From Planctomycetaceae bacterium (GTDB lineage: Bacteria > Planctomycetota > Phycisphaerae > Phycisphaerales > SM1A02), in the NCBI GenBank assembly GCA_027490145.1, contig JAIXYQ010000014.1, positions 1 through 64,000 on the forward strand: DNA of 64,000 nucleotides, read 5' to 3'. Of the stretch, positions 35,010 to 43,856 are shown in pieces. A model generated the notes under the pieces. The model was not told where the DNA came from. It was given only the letters and a program-made list of their open reading frames with translations, and made no database searches. How positions within the stretch are numbered: position 1 is the first letter of the stretch; every line of letters starts with the position of its first letter. Both the position numbers and the translations under genes were made by a program.

Positions 35010-37172
35010 TCAACGCGGAGCGGCGGCTGGCGATGACTTATTGGAGTCACCCATCGTGCTCGCGATTCGATTCGCCACGGCCTCAAGTTGAGCCAGGGCT
35101 CGATCCGTCGCTGCGGGATCCTGGTCCGCGAGCGCAGCCTGGAGCCCCGGGAGCACCCAGGCTGCGTAGCCCGAGTCTCGGTCGGATGCCGCCAAGGTGT
35201 TCCGGAACCAGGGGCGACCCTCCAAACCCGTCGGGTCGAGCCACGCCTGGATCAATCGCTGAATCAAGACCGGATCGATGGCCGGCTGAACCTGCATGGC
35301 CCGCGATTGGGCCTCGAAGCGATCGGCCAGGTCCAGCGCCCGACGCTCGAGCAGCGGCCCCATCTTCGGCGCCGCGCTCCGCAACGCCCGCGCCGCCGCA
35401 TCGGCATCGCGCCAGGGTTCACGGGCTTGGGTGCCGAGCGCATCGACCAAGCCCACCGTCATGCCCGTGAGCATGGCCGCCCCCGCGTAGTCGGTGCCCA
35501 CCGTGCGCCGGTACCAGGCGAGCGTGTCGTAGTTCGAGTGGTAGCTCGTGCCCTGCGAACCGCCAGCTGTGAGGCCGATCGATGGCACACCGGCGTGGCA
35601 CAGAAACGGTTGGTGATCGCTGCCACCGCCCAGGTCGCCCATGCCGAGCACACCATCCTTGGCGGTGGCCTCGAAGACCGTGCGCGAAGGATCGACGGCG
35701 CTCGGCACGCGCCGCGCGACCTGGTCCACGATCCCGCGCAGGGACGGACTCGCCGAGACGCCGAAGTTCACGCCCATCGCCGCCATGTCGAGGTTGATGT
35801 AGGCGACGCCGCGCTCCTGCAGCGTGGTGCATTCGCGCTCGACCCACTCGCTGCTGCCGACGATGCCGAACTCCTCGGCACCCCAGGCGCAGAAGAGCGT
35901 GTCGCGCGCGGGCCCCTGCCCTTCCTCCGCGCGCCGTACGCACTCGCGCGCGGCCTCCATCAGCACGATCGTGCCGGCCAACGGATCCGCAGCACCGAAG
36001 CCCCAGGCATCGTGGTGGCACCCGACGATGACCATGCGTCCGTCGGGCGCGCGTCCGGGCAGGCGCGCGATGACGTTCGCCGTCTTCACGATCGCGGGCT
36101 CGTGCGCGACGGCGAGCCGCACGCGCAGGTCGGGGCCGCCCGTGAGCAGGGTTGGCCCTTCGAAGCCCGTGGCCCAGGTTGGATCGAACAGCGGTTCGCC
36201 ACGCATGCGGCGCACGATCTCGCGCGCGGCGCCCCAGCCGATCGGCTGCACGGGAATGCGCGGCAGGTCCACCTCGGCCACATCAAGCCGCTCGGCATGC
36301 TCGGTCGCCTCGCGCCCGGGCGTGAGGGGATCGCCTGAGTACGGCAGCGTGTTGATGCTGCCGCGCTGGATGCAGCTCGCGTTGGCCCAGCCGCCATCGG
36401 GCCACACGGCGCCCTTGGCGGGGCCACTGTCACCGGGGTCGGTGAAGATGATCAGACCGATCGCGCCGGCGTCCTCGGCGAACTTCGCCTTGTAGCCGCG
36501 GAAGTTGCCGCCGTAGCGCGCCAGGCAGATCTTGCCGCGCAGGTCCACGCCTGCGTCGCGCAGCTTCGCGAAGTCGGCGCGCGTGCCGTGGTTCACGTAG
36601 ACGATTTCGCCGGTCACATCACCCCGGCCGCTGTAGGCGTTCCAGGCGAACGTGAGCCCCGCGTGCGCCAGCTGCGGGTCGATCGCCAGGTTCTCTTCGC
36701 GCACGGCCAGCCGCATGACGCCACGGCGGGCGCGTGGCGCTGCTGCGCCGTCGGTTGAGTCGGAGCCCGGTTGGCCGCCGCGCGCCGAACCGGCGCTCGG
36801 CGCGTTGCCAAGCTCGGCGGGAGCAGCCTCGATCGGTTCGACCAGCGGCGCATCGGCCGGCGTCGCCACGATCTCGACGATGGGTTCCCTCGGGCGCGGC
36901 AGGTAGGCCCAGAAGGGATGCACCTCGACCTCCAGACCCATGTCGCGGAACGCGGTCGCGATCGACTCGATCACGCGCGCGTCGCCCTCGGTGCCGGCCA
37001 TGTGCGGCTCCGCCGCGAGCAGATCATGCCATGCGGACAGGTGGGTGGTGATGTCAGACGGTTCGATCGATGCGGGCGCTGCCGAGGGAGCCGCGTGCGG
37101 CCCGCCGATCCGCTCCCGCATGGGAATCGAGGTCAAGGCCAGGGCCACCGCCGTGATCATCACGCCATGCAT
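35010..37172 (-). CDS. Exported M28-family zinc peptidase with PA domain
   Basis: This 720-residue exopeptidase resembles glutamate carboxypeptidase II. A hydrophobic N terminus suggests export. A protease-associated domain follows (KLRDAGVDLRGKICLARYGG), then the di-zinc peptidase with ligand motifs CHHDAWGFGAADPLAG (His and bridging Asp), GAEEFGIVGSSE (catalytic and ligand Glu), NLDMAAMG and SYHSNYDT (His). The C-terminal 130 residues match the transferrin-receptor-like dimerisation domain. Probable role: removal of N- or C-terminal residues from peptides outside the cytoplasm. An internal Ala/Pro/Ser-rich insert (about residues 110-150) is unusual. TAGCGT 6 nt before the ATG suggests leaderless expression. 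Confidence 0.92.
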   Translation of the reverse strand: MHGVMITAVALALTSIPMRERIGGPHAAPSAAPASIEPSDITTHLSAWHDLLAAEPHMAGTEGDARVIESIATAFRDMGLEVEVHPFWAYLPRPREPIVEIVATPADAPLVEPIEAAPAELGNAPSAGSARGGQPGSDSTDGAAAPRARRGVMRLAVREENLAIDPQLAHAGLTFAWNAYSGRGDVTGEIVYVNHGTRADFAKLRDAGVDLRGKICLARYGGNFRGYKAKFAEDAGAIGLIIFTDPGDSGPAKGAVWPDGGWANASCIQRGSINTLPYSGDPLTPGREATEHAERLDVAEVDLPRIPVQPIGWGAAREIVRRMRGEPLFDPTWATGFEGPTLLTGGPDLRVRLAVAHEPAIVKTANVIARLPGRAPDGRMVIVGCHHDAWGFGAADPLAGTIVLMEAARECVRRAEEGQGPARDTLFCAWGAEEFGIVGSSEWVERECTTLQERGVAYINLDMAAMGVNFGVSASPSLRGIVDQVARRVPSAVDPSRTVFEATAKDGVLGMGDLGGGSDHQPFLCHAGVPSIGLTAGGSQGTSYHSNYDTLAWYRRTVGTDYAGAAMLTGMTVGLVDALGTQAREPWRDADAAARALRSAAPKMGPLLERRALDLADRFEAQSRAMQVQPAIDPVLIQRLIQAWLDPTGLEGRPWFRNTLAASDRDSGYAAWVLPGLQAALADQDPAATDRALAQLEAVANRIASTMGDSNKSSPAAAPR

Positions 37173-37178
37173 GCACTC

Positions 37179-37184
37179 ACGCTA
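37179..37184 (-). promoter_or_regulatory. -10 hexamer TAGCGT of the M28 peptidase gene
   Basis: TAGCGT ends 6 nt before the ATG at 37172, with no Shine-Dalgarno sequence: a leaderless spacing. Confidence 0.5.
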
Positions 37185-37218
37185 GCACGAGGAGCGTGTG
37201 GCGAGTGTCGAACGAAAC

Positions 37219-38826
37219 TCAAGGGGTTCGCGCGACGCGGAAACCGATGGCGTTGCTTGAGTCAGCCGGAAGTGCACCATAGGAGCGGAAGGAGCTTCTG
37301 AGCGTAACTTCATTGAAGTCCCAAGCGCCTCCACGGGCCACGCGAGACCCGCCAGTCGACGGCCCGAGCGGGTTCTGCGCTGGGCTGGATGCGTAGTAGC
37401 TGTTTGAGTACCAGTCATTCACCAACTCCCAGACATTCCCGCTCATGTCATGAAGGCCGAAGCCGTTGCCGGCCTTGCCGCCTACCGGGCGGGTCTGGCT
37501 GTTCGAGTTCGAGCTGAACCACGCGATGTTCCCCACCAGTGCAGCATCGTTAGTGCCATTCAGGTAGCCCGTGAAACCGTGAAAGGCCGTCGTAGTGCCG
37601 GCTCGGTAGGCATATTCCCACTCCGCTTCCGTCGGCAGTCGCATCCCCGTCTGGGCCATGAAGCCGCCGGCGCTGGCGATCATGTTCCAAGTCACGTACT
37701 CCACGGGGCGGCTGGGGACCTGTGCTGCAGGGACATCGCTGCTTGGGCTTTGGAAGTAACTCGGGTTGCTCCCCATCCTGGCCTGCCACTGCGCCTGGGT
37801 CACCTCGTACCGTCCCAGGTAGAACGCGTTCGTCAGGGTCACCGGGTGGACGGGACTCTCGTCGCTGAAGCATCCGGACTGGCTCGACGCACTGCATCCC
37901 ATCCGGAAACTTCCCGGCGGAATCAGCAGCATCTCGATCTGCGTCGCCGTGTCCTTGACCCGCCAGGCCAAGCCAGTCGCGGTGATTGCAGCCCGCAGCG
38001 TGGCGCTGGTCACCACCGCGGGGTCAGGCTGCGCTTCCACCAACGTCGCCCAGCCGGGAGTGATGATCGACACGTACGAGAAGGCTGCAGGCGCGACCAA
38101 CACTCCAGCCGGCGTCTGAAGCCGCACATCGACACTCGTACCAGCCGTACCGGCAGGCGCGATGGCGTTGACCTGGGTCGCCGAGACCTGCGTGAACGAC
38201 TGGGCAGGAGAATCACCGAACCACACCGCACTGGTGTTGGCCAGGAATGCCCCGGTGATCACGACCGCACCGCCCCCCTGCGCCGCCCCAACGCCGGGCA
38301 CCACACCCGTGATGGATGAGTTGGAATAGGAGTAGGCGTTGGCCAGCGAACCCACCCGACCATTCGCGGTCACGGTGACATCGACCGCACCCGCTGATGC
38401 CGCCGGAGTCACTGCGGTCAGCGTCGTCGAATTGACGACGGTGACCTGCGTAGCCTGCGCGCCCCCAAGCAGCACCGACGAAACACCAGTGAAGTATGCG
38501 CCGCTGATCGTGATCGGCGTACCGCCAACGATGGTCCCCACGTTCGGCGTGACGCCGCTGACCACAGGCGCACATGGCCCCCAGCCGCCGAGCAGGACCG
38601 CCAAGTCACCACCATCGACCACGCCATCCCCGCTGAGGTCCGCCGCGCAACCCGCGCATGGCCCCCATGCCGCCAGCAGTTCCGCAAGATCGGTCCCATT
38701 GACGGCACCAGTCGGGACCACGTCACCCGGGCACTGCGCCGCGGCCGGCCGCGCCAGCAGCGTGGCCAAGGCAACCGCCAGCGCCATGAGCGGAGGATGA
38801 ACCACGGCCACGAACCCAGTGCGCAT
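37219..38826 (-). CDS. Secreted dockerin / IPT-TIG / SUMF1-fold protein
   Basis: This 535-residue protein has a signal peptide (residues 1-30, ending PAAAQ). Unusually, the dockerin-like loops come first (VNGTDLAELLAAWG and LSGDGVVDGGDLAVLLGGWG). Two IPT/TIG Ig-like domains follow (GVTPNVGTIVGGTPITISG and GVVPGVGAAQGGGAVVITG), then a formylglycine-generating-enzyme-like domain (FRMGC, YEVTQAQWQARMG, RLPTEAEWEYAYRAG, GNVWELVNDWY, RGGAWDF). The cysteine pair that oxidises sulfatase in true FGE is absent from the C-terminal RSSFRSYG segment, so it probably binds or modifies something else. GAGGAG 7 nt before the ATG at 38826 sets the start. Confidence 0.9.
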   Translation of the reverse strand: MRTGFVAVVHPPLMALAVALATLLARPAAAQCPGDVVPTGAVNGTDLAELLAAWGPCAGCAADLSGDGVVDGGDLAVLLGGWGPCAPVVSGVTPNVGTIVGGTPITISGAYFTGVSSVLLGGAQATQVTVVNSTTLTAVTPAASAGAVDVTVTANGRVGSLANAYSYSNSSITGVVPGVGAAQGGGAVVITGAFLANTSAVWFGDSPAQSFTQVSATQVNAIAPAGTAGTSVDVRLQTPAGVLVAPAAFSYVSIITPGWATLVEAQPDPAVVTSATLRAAITATGLAWRVKDTATQIEMLLIPPGSFRMGCSASSQSGCFSDESPVHPVTLTNAFYLGRYEVTQAQWQARMGSNPSYFQSPSSDVPAAQVPSRPVEYVTWNMIASAGGFMAQTGMRLPTEAEWEYAYRAGTTTAFHGFTGYLNGTNDAALVGNIAWFSSNSNSQTRPVGGKAGNGFGLHDMSGNVWELVNDWYSNSYYASSPAQNPLGPSTGGSRVARGGAWDFNEVTLRSSFRSYGALPADSSNAIGFRVARTP

Positions 38827-38832
38827 CTTGAA

Positions 38833-38871
38833 TCTCCTCAGGGCCGCAGGAATGTGCGGCCCCCGAAGATA
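38833..38871 (-). promoter_or_regulatory. -10 TATCTT, 5' hairpin and RBS of the SUMF1-fold gene
   Basis: TATCTT lies at 38871-38866. GGGCCGCA and TGCGGCCC (38862-38855 and 38848-38841) form a perfect 8-bp stem with a 6-nt loop at the predicted mRNA 5' end, two nt before the GAGGAG ribosome binding site. It could protect the mRNA end or control ribosome access. Confidence 0.5.
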
Positions 38872-39146
38872 GCCCGCAAGCACACGTGGTCAAAGCAGAT
38901 CGGGGCCTCCGACCCAGCTCCACCGTGCGTAGTCCTGCAAGATGAAGACTTCGAGCAGCCTTCCGCTGGATTTGCTTACTCGGCAATCTCGAGGACGCGC
39001 GCAGGATCAGGTTGATGGCATGCAACGCGCGGTCCGCAGCGGCCGAGCTGCCCTGCGCTGCGGCTTTGGGAGTCGCGAAGGCGGCACGAGGCACGCACCT
39101 CGCGCCAAGCCCCACGACGCGAAAGGTCGGGCAGAGGCCCCCGCGC
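38872..39146. other. Intergenic stretch without a recognised feature
   Basis: Together with the leader to its left this makes a 320-bp gap between the SUMF1-fold gene and the MsrBA stop codon. I see no tRNA, conserved reading frame or convincing hairpin in it. Confidence 0.5.
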
Positions 39147-40298
39147 TCAGTGCCCCGCCGCAGGCTTCGCAGCCGTGCCGAAGATCGCGGGCCAGGGGTT
39201 CACGTTGTGGCACGCGCGGCCGGTCTTCTCGACGTAGTCCTGGTGGTACTCCTCGGCGGGGTAGAACTCGCGCGCCATCTCGACCTGCGTCACGATCGGC
39301 TTCTTGAAGGCGTTGCGCGCGGTCAGGTCAGCCACGAAGGCCTTGGCCTGCTCGAGCTGCTGCGGGCTCGTGCAGAAGACCGCGCTGCGGTACTGCTCGC
39401 CGACATCGGGACCCTGCCGGTTCAGCGTCGTGGGGTCGTGCATCTGGAAGAAGCCCTCGAGCAGCTGGCGGTAGGTGATCACCGTGGGGTCGTAGACCAC
39501 CTTCACGCTCTCAGCGTGGCCGGTCGTGTCGGTGCAGACCTCCTTGTAGGTGGGGTCCTTGGTCTTGCCCTGCTGGTAGCCGCTCTCGGCGCTGATCACC
39601 CCGGGCGCCTGCTGGAAGATGTGCTCGACGCCCCAGAAGCAGCCTCCGGCGAAATAGGCGGTCTCGGTCTTCACGGGTTCTCCTCCTGCAGGCCACGGTT
39701 GGCCCTTGTCGACGAACTGCAGGCTCGCGCTGTTCAGGCAGTAGCGCAAGCCGGTGGGACGGGGGCCATCCTCGAACACGTGGCCCAGGTGCGCGCCGCA
39801 GCGGGCGCAGTTGATCTCGGTGCGTTCCATGCCGTGGCTCGAGTCGGGCCGTTCGGCGACATGCAACGGGTCGAAGGTCGTGTAGAAGCTCGGCCAGCCG
39901 GTGCCGGAGTTGAACTTGTGCGCACTCGTGAAGAGCGGCAGCCCGCACACGATGCAGCAGTACGAGCCGTCCTTCTTGTTGTCGAGGAGGTTGCCGCAGA
40001 ACGCGGGCTCGGTACCGGACTTCTGGGTGACGCGGTACTGCTCGGGCGTGAGCTTGGCAGCGAGTTCCTCGACCTTGGCCTTGGCGTACGGCGTGACGTC
40101 CCAGCCGGCGCGGGAATAGACGTGCTTGGTGGTGGACGGCTTCATGTCGGGTTGGGCAGCCTTCGGCGGCGTGCTGGCGGCGGATGCACCTGGCAGGTCA
40201 TCAAGCACCCCGCGCCGCATGCCCTCGCGCGCGGCGAAGGCGCCGTAGACGGCAACGGCGGCGGCCAGGACGACGGTGGCGATCAGGCTTCGGCTCAT
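39147..40298 (-). CDS. msrBA: Fused methionine sulfoxide reductase MsrB-MsrA, membrane-anchored or exported
   Basis: This 383-residue repair enzyme reduces both diastereomers of methionine sulfoxide. A hydrophobic N terminus (LIATVVLAAAVAVYGAFA) directs it to the membrane or periplasm. MsrB comes first, with its zinc cysteines (CCIVCG and CARCG), SGTGWPSF, GHVFEDGP and catalytic Cys in RYCLNSASLQF. MsrA follows, with catalytic Cys in FAGGCFWGVEH and the YHQDYVEK motif. This B-then-A order is opposite to the A-then-B order of Neisseria PilB. The ATG at 40298 lies 6 nt after TATCCT and begins the hydrophobic segment; the longer upstream frame is rejected. Confidence 0.94.
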   Translation of the reverse strand: MSRSLIATVVLAAAVAVYGAFAAREGMRRGVLDDLPGASAASTPPKAAQPDMKPSTTKHVYSRAGWDVTPYAKAKVEELAAKLTPEQYRVTQKSGTEPAFCGNLLDNKKDGSYCCIVCGLPLFTSAHKFNSGTGWPSFYTTFDPLHVAERPDSSHGMERTEINCARCGAHLGHVFEDGPRPTGLRYCLNSASLQFVDKGQPWPAGGEPVKTETAYFAGGCFWGVEHIFQQAPGVISAESGYQQGKTKDPTYKEVCTDTTGHAESVKVVYDPTVITYRQLLEGFFQMHDPTTLNRQGPDVGEQYRSAVFCTSPQQLEQAKAFVADLTARNAFKKPIVTQVEMAREFYPAEEYHQDYVEKTGRACHNVNPWPAIFGTAAKPAAGH

Positions 40299-40304
40299 GC
40301 GCGA

Positions 40305-40310
40305 AGGATA
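40305..40310 (-). promoter_or_regulatory. -10 hexamer TATCCT of msrBA
   Basis: TATCCT ends 6 nt before the ATG at 40298, a leaderless spacing without a Shine-Dalgarno sequence. Confidence 0.5.
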
Positions 40311-40394
40311 GGACGCTGGGGCGAACATCGTCACACCACGTGCGTACCACGCGTTGGGTTCACCGGCGATCGTCGCGAATCCCAGGGTTGGTGC

Positions 40395-40422
40395 TTGCCA
40401 CCGCCCCGAGGAACCGTACGAT
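40395..40422 (+). promoter_or_regulatory. ssrA promoter
   Basis: TTGCCA (40395-40400) and TACGAT (40417-40422) are separated by 16 nt, a near-consensus sigma-70-type layout. The start would lie about 13 nt upstream of the mature tmRNA end, leaving a short 5' trailer for RNase P to remove. Confidence 0.55.
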
Positions 40423-40441
40423 CTCCCCTCTTTGACAACTC

Positions 40442-40789
40442 GGGCCCGACCTGGCTTCGACCGGCCATGTCGTTCATGCAGTGGCGCGTCGTGGAGCATC
40501 CCGGCCACGTAAAAAGGATGCAACACTTACGACTGCCAACACGCAGTACGCTCTTGCGGCCTAATTAGTGCCGCACGGCAAACCCCTGACGTCCGATGAG
40601 GGGGGCGCCGCAACACATCGGGCTGGGTTCCTGGGGCTGGCATGCTTCCGGGAGCCGACACTCGCATGCCATGGTCCACGCCATGCGGCCACCCAGCAGC
40701 GGCGCGGACCGAGATGGAAGAGGTGGATACACGCGTAGATGCTGCATGGCCGCTGGTTCGGCACGGGGGTTCAACTCCCCCCGGGTCCA
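40442..40789 (+). ncRNA. ssrA: Transfer-messenger RNA
   Basis: tmRNA rescues stalled ribosomes and tags the incomplete peptides for degradation. The 5' end GGGCCCG pairs with CGGGTCC at 40782-40788, forming a seven-pair acceptor stem with one G-U, followed by discriminator A; CCA is not encoded. ACCTGGCTTCGACCGG after the acceptor is the conserved tmRNA 5' motif. The T arm is GGGGG-TTCAACT-CCCCC (40765-40781). The tag frame runs from GCA at 40520 to TAA at 40562-40564 and encodes ATLTTANTQYALAA, ending in the ALAA degron. The total of about 348 nt is typical. A gene for SmpB is not in the window. Confidence 0.95.
40520..40564 (+). other. tmRNA tag-peptide reading frame
   Basis: Fourteen codons, from resume codon GCA to TAA, encode ATLTTANTQYALAA. 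The YALAA ending matches the ClpXP-type degron found in other bacterial tags. The resume position is inferred from the usual Ala first codon, so the tag could be one or two residues shorter. Confidence 0.75.
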
Positions 40790-40866
40790 TTCGTCCTGTT
40801 CGATCCGCCGCGTTGCCCTCAGGGCTTCCCGGTGATCGGCCGCAGGACCACGTTCAAGGAACGCTC

Positions 40867-40892
40867 GCGCCCTTCCCACCCGGGGAGGGCGC
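40867..40892. terminator. Imperfect hairpin between ssrA and tolC-like gene
   Basis: GCGCCC (40867-40872) pairs with GGGCGC (40887-40892), and CCC (40875-40877) with GGG (40883-40885), with one T bulged. Only GTCGTTTG follows on the plus strand. It sits between two convergent genes and may stop transcription from both. Confidence 0.35.
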
Positions 40893-40969
40893 TGTCGTTT
40901 GCGGTGATTCGTGCACGGTCGCGACCGCACGGATCGAAGCGTCGTGGGGGCCGCCGCAGCCGCGTGCGC

Positions 40970-42619
40970 TCACCGCTCCCAGTCGTACTGGCGATCAGGA
41001 TTCGGAACCGGCTTCGGGCCGGGCATCGTGACTTGGGCTTCGCCGAGCACGGTCCCGGTGGCGAAGGCCAGGTCGACCAGCGACGTCTCGTACTGCGCCG
41101 CGGCCTCGACCTCACGCGACTGGGCATCGGCCACGCGGGCGTTGGCGTCGAGCACTTCAACGCTCGTCCGGAGGCCGACGTCGAACTGCCGCTGCTCCGC
41201 CAGGAGCGTGCGCTCCGCAAAGCGCGCCTCGAGCCGCGCGGCCACCACGCGCCGCCAGGCACCGCGCACGTTGTCGACGGCGTCGTGCACTTCCTGGGTG
41301 ATGGTCTGCACGCGGCTCTCCTTGGTCGCCAGGCGTTGCAGTCGCCGGGTGATCGCCTGGCTCAGGCGTGCGCGGCGAGCCTCGTTGCCCAGGGGAATGC
41401 TGGCGTTCACGCTGGCGATGAAGGGATCCGCATCGCCCAGGCTGCCGTAGGCCGAGGCGAGCCCGCCATCGTCACCCAGCACCTGGTACTGGTAGTCCAT
41501 CGTGAAGAGCGGCAGCGCCTCGTTGCGCGCCAGCGCCACGCGCTCCGCATCGATGGCCAGCTGCAGTTCAAGGTCGAGCAATTCCATGCGGTTCGAGATC
41601 GCCATGCGCGTGAGCTTGGCTGGGTCGAGGTCCAGCCCAAGCGGATCGCTCGGCGTGGCCGGATCGAGCATGGTCGGACCGTCGACCGGGAACTGGGGGG
41701 CGTTCATGAAACGCTTGAGGGCCCGGGCGCGCAGCCTGAGCTGGTTGTCGGCCACGATGAGCTGCTCGATGGTGCGGCCGATCCCGCTCTGCGCCCGGAG
41801 CAACTCGATCGGCGCGACCTCGCCCTGGTCCACGCGGCGACGCGCCCGCGCCAGCTGCTCCTCGGCCAAGGCGTGCTGCCGTTCACGCACTTCCATGATG
41901 CGGCGCGCCGCATAGAGCTGCCAGTATGACTTCTCCGCATTCGCCAGGATGCGGATCGTCTCCAGCAGCGTGCGCGCATCGACCTGCTGCGATTCCATCT
42001 TGGCGATGACGATGCTCGCGGTGTTGGCGCGCAGGCCGAATCCCCGCATGATCGGCATGGACAGGTCGAGCTGGAAGCCGGCTTCCCACGGTTCGTCCAG
42101 CAGTGGACTGTCGGCTTGGTTGAAGAGCGTGCCCACGTTGAGCACGCCGCCGGTCGCGAGCGGGAAGTCGATCCCGAGCGAGCCGCCGTTGTTCGCGGTC
42201 GGGTTTCCGGCCTCGAGGTTCTCCACCAGCGTGTTGTCGTTGTAGGTGTAGTTGGCCTTGAGGACGGCCTCGAACTTGGCGATCTCGGCATCGAGCGCCG
42301 TCACACCGAGTGTGGGATTGAACTGCTGCACCCGCACGTCGAGGTTGTTCTCGAGCGACCATTGTCGGACGTCGGCCAGCGTGACGTTCGCGCGCTCGGG
42401 GTACTCCGCCGCCGAATACTCGCGCTTGCTCGCCTCGTCGACCGCCGTCTCGAGCTCGACCGGCGGCTGCGCCGACTCGCTCTCCGGCTTCAGCACCGGC
42501 GGCTGCGCCAGCCGCGCGGGATCGACGTCCGGCAGCAGCGGTGCATCGACGTAGTCTCGGCCGTTGCAGCCGGCAACGATCAGCGTGGCGATCAGGACCA
42601 GTCGGGATCGGTCATTCAT
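40970..42619 (-). CDS. TolC-family outer-membrane efflux lipoprotein
   Basis: This 549-residue protein has a lipoprotein signal (LIATLIVAGC, lipidated Cys18). Two repeats of long amphipathic helices and short beta segments follow, typical of TolC/OprM channels: LENNLDVRVQQFNPTLGVTAL in the first half and MAISNRMELLDLELQLAIDAERVAL in the second. A trimer would form the exit duct of the efflux complex. It is the last gene of the MacA / ATPase / permease / TolC operon. Its ATG overlaps the permease stop region by 8 bp. An N-terminal acidic Pro-rich linker of about 60 residues is longer than usual. The RND pump at 19177-23756 might share this channel. Confidence 0.92.
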   Translation of the reverse strand: MNDRSRLVLIATLIVAGCNGRDYVDAPLLPDVDPARLAQPPVLKPESESAQPPVELETAVDEASKREYSAAEYPERANVTLADVRQWSLENNLDVRVQQFNPTLGVTALDAEIAKFEAVLKANYTYNDNTLVENLEAGNPTANNGGSLGIDFPLATGGVLNVGTLFNQADSPLLDEPWEAGFQLDLSMPIMRGFGLRANTASIVIAKMESQQVDARTLLETIRILANAEKSYWQLYAARRIMEVRERQHALAEEQLARARRRVDQGEVAPIELLRAQSGIGRTIEQLIVADNQLRLRARALKRFMNAPQFPVDGPTMLDPATPSDPLGLDLDPAKLTRMAISNRMELLDLELQLAIDAERVALARNEALPLFTMDYQYQVLGDDGGLASAYGSLGDADPFIASVNASIPLGNEARRARLSQAITRRLQRLATKESRVQTITQEVHDAVDNVRGAWRRVVAARLEARFAERTLLAEQRQFDVGLRTSVEVLDANARVADAQSREVEAAAQYETSLVDLAFATGTVLGEAQVTMPGPKPVPNPDRQYDWER

Positions 42620-43856
42620 GGCGGAGGGCCTCGATCGGATCGAGACGGGCTGCCTTGATGGCGGGGAACAGGCCGAACAATACGCCGACGAGCGCACTGA
42701 AGAGGAAGCTGCCGAGCACGGCCCAGAACGGCACGCTCGCCTGCTCGAGCTGCGCGCCGGGGATGCGGGTGAGCCCGAAGGCCATGAGCTTGCCACACGC
42801 CACCCCGACGAAGCCGCCGCTGAAGCAGAGGGCCACGGCCTCGAGCAGGAACTGCACCATGATCGCCCGGCCCGTCGCGCCGACGGCCTTGCGCAGGCCG
42901 ATCTCGCGCGTGCGCTCGCTGACCGAGACGAGCATGATGTTCATGATGCCGATGCCCCCCACGAGCAGGCTGATCCCCACGATCCCCCCCGCCACCGCGG
43001 TGATGCCGGCCGACAGCGTCTTGAACTGCTCGATGTATCGGTCGATCGCCTCCACCCGGAAGGTCTCGGGCTCGTTCGCGCGCAGCCCACGCGCCTTGCG
43101 CAGCAGGAACCGGCATTCGGCGATCGCCTCGTCGGCCTGGCCGGCATCCTTGAGGAGCGCACTGAAGCGGATGAACGGCGTGCGGTCCGGGGTGAGCTTC
43201 ATGGCCAGCGAGAACGGGATGAACACCTCGCTCGCCTGCGTATCGAAGCCGAACATCCGGGACTGCAGCGTCTCGACCACGCCCACCACGAGGAACCGCC
43301 GGCCGGCCACGAGCAGCGTGGTCCCGGTGGGATCGTTGGGCAGGCGCAGCTCCTCGATCGCGCGGTCGTTGACCAGGCAGACCTGCCGCGCGTTGTCCTC
43401 GTCGACCTGGCCGAAGGCCCGGCCCATGATCACGCGACGGCCCTCGATCGGGTGCCAATCGGGCCAGATGCCCACGATCTGCATCGAGTCGAGCTTCTTC
43501 GTGTCGCTCTCGACGGCACCCGAGATCTCGACGATCGGGGTCAGCGCCTTGAGCGAGGTCGCCTGGTCGCGCAGCTCGATCGCCTCGGATGGCTTGAGGC
43601 GGACGCTCTCCCAGGGGTACTTGTTCCGGGGCGCATCGTCGGGCCGGTTGGGGAAGATGAAGACGCGGTTGGCGCCGAAGCTCTCGAACTCCGTGAGGAC
43701 CTTGGCCTTCAGGCCGCTGAGCGCCGCGATCACGGCGGTCACGCTGGCCACGCCGACGATGATGCCGAGCGCGGTCAGGACGCTGCGGGTCTTGTTCGCC
43801 CAGATCTGGCTGAACGCGAGCCACAGCGACTGGATCCAGAACTGCGGCGTCAGCAT
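42612..43856 (-). CDS. MacB-type ABC transporter permease
   Basis: This 414-residue membrane protein has an N-terminal transmembrane helix (TRSVLTALGIIVGVASVTAVIAAL), a large periplasmic MacB core domain of about 210 residues and three C-terminal helices of the FtsX/DUF214 permease domain (GGIVGISLLVGGIGIMNIMLVSVSERTREIGLRKAVGA). This is the mechanotransmission-type fold that drives periplasmic substrates through TolC. In E. coli MacB the ATPase and permease are fused, while here they are separate genes with a 7-bp overlap. The substrate is unknown (antibiotics, lipopeptides or toxins in relatives). Confidence 0.94.
   Translation of the reverse strand: MLTPQFWIQSLWLAFSQIWANKTRSVLTALGIIVGVASVTAVIAALSGLKAKVLTEFESFGANRVFIFPNRPDDAPRNKYPWESVRLKPSEAIELRDQATSLKALTPIVEISGAVESDTKKLDSMQIVGIWPDWHPIEGRRVIMGRAFGQVDEDNARQVCLVNDRAIEELRLPNDPTGTTLLVAGRRFLVVGVVETLQSRMFGFDTQASEVFIPFSLAMKLTPDRTPFIRFSALLKDAGQADEAIAECRFLLRKARGLRANEPETFRVEAIDRYIEQFKTLSAGITAVAGGIVGISLLVGGIGIMNIMLVSVSERTREIGLRKAVGATGRAIMVQFLLEAVALCFSGGFVGVACGKLMAFGLTRIPGAQLEQASVPFWAVLGSFLFSALVGVLFGLFPAIKAARLDPIEALRHE

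Noticed and set aside
37219-38826. Diversity-generating retroelement target (C-type-lectin/SUMF1 fold)
   Set aside because: No reverse transcriptase, template repeat or variable repeat is seen in the window; kept only as a check for the rest of the genome.
38827-39146. Possible tRNA or small RNA in the 320-bp gap upstream of the SUMF1-fold gene
   Set aside because: No T-arm GGTTCRANNCC pattern or cloverleaf was found; only the leader hairpin of the neighbouring gene is supported.
40432-40437. TTGACA consensus just before tmRNA as a -35 element
   Set aside because: It lies 5 nt before the mature 5' end, so it cannot drive ssrA; TTGCCA-16-TACGAT upstream fits better.
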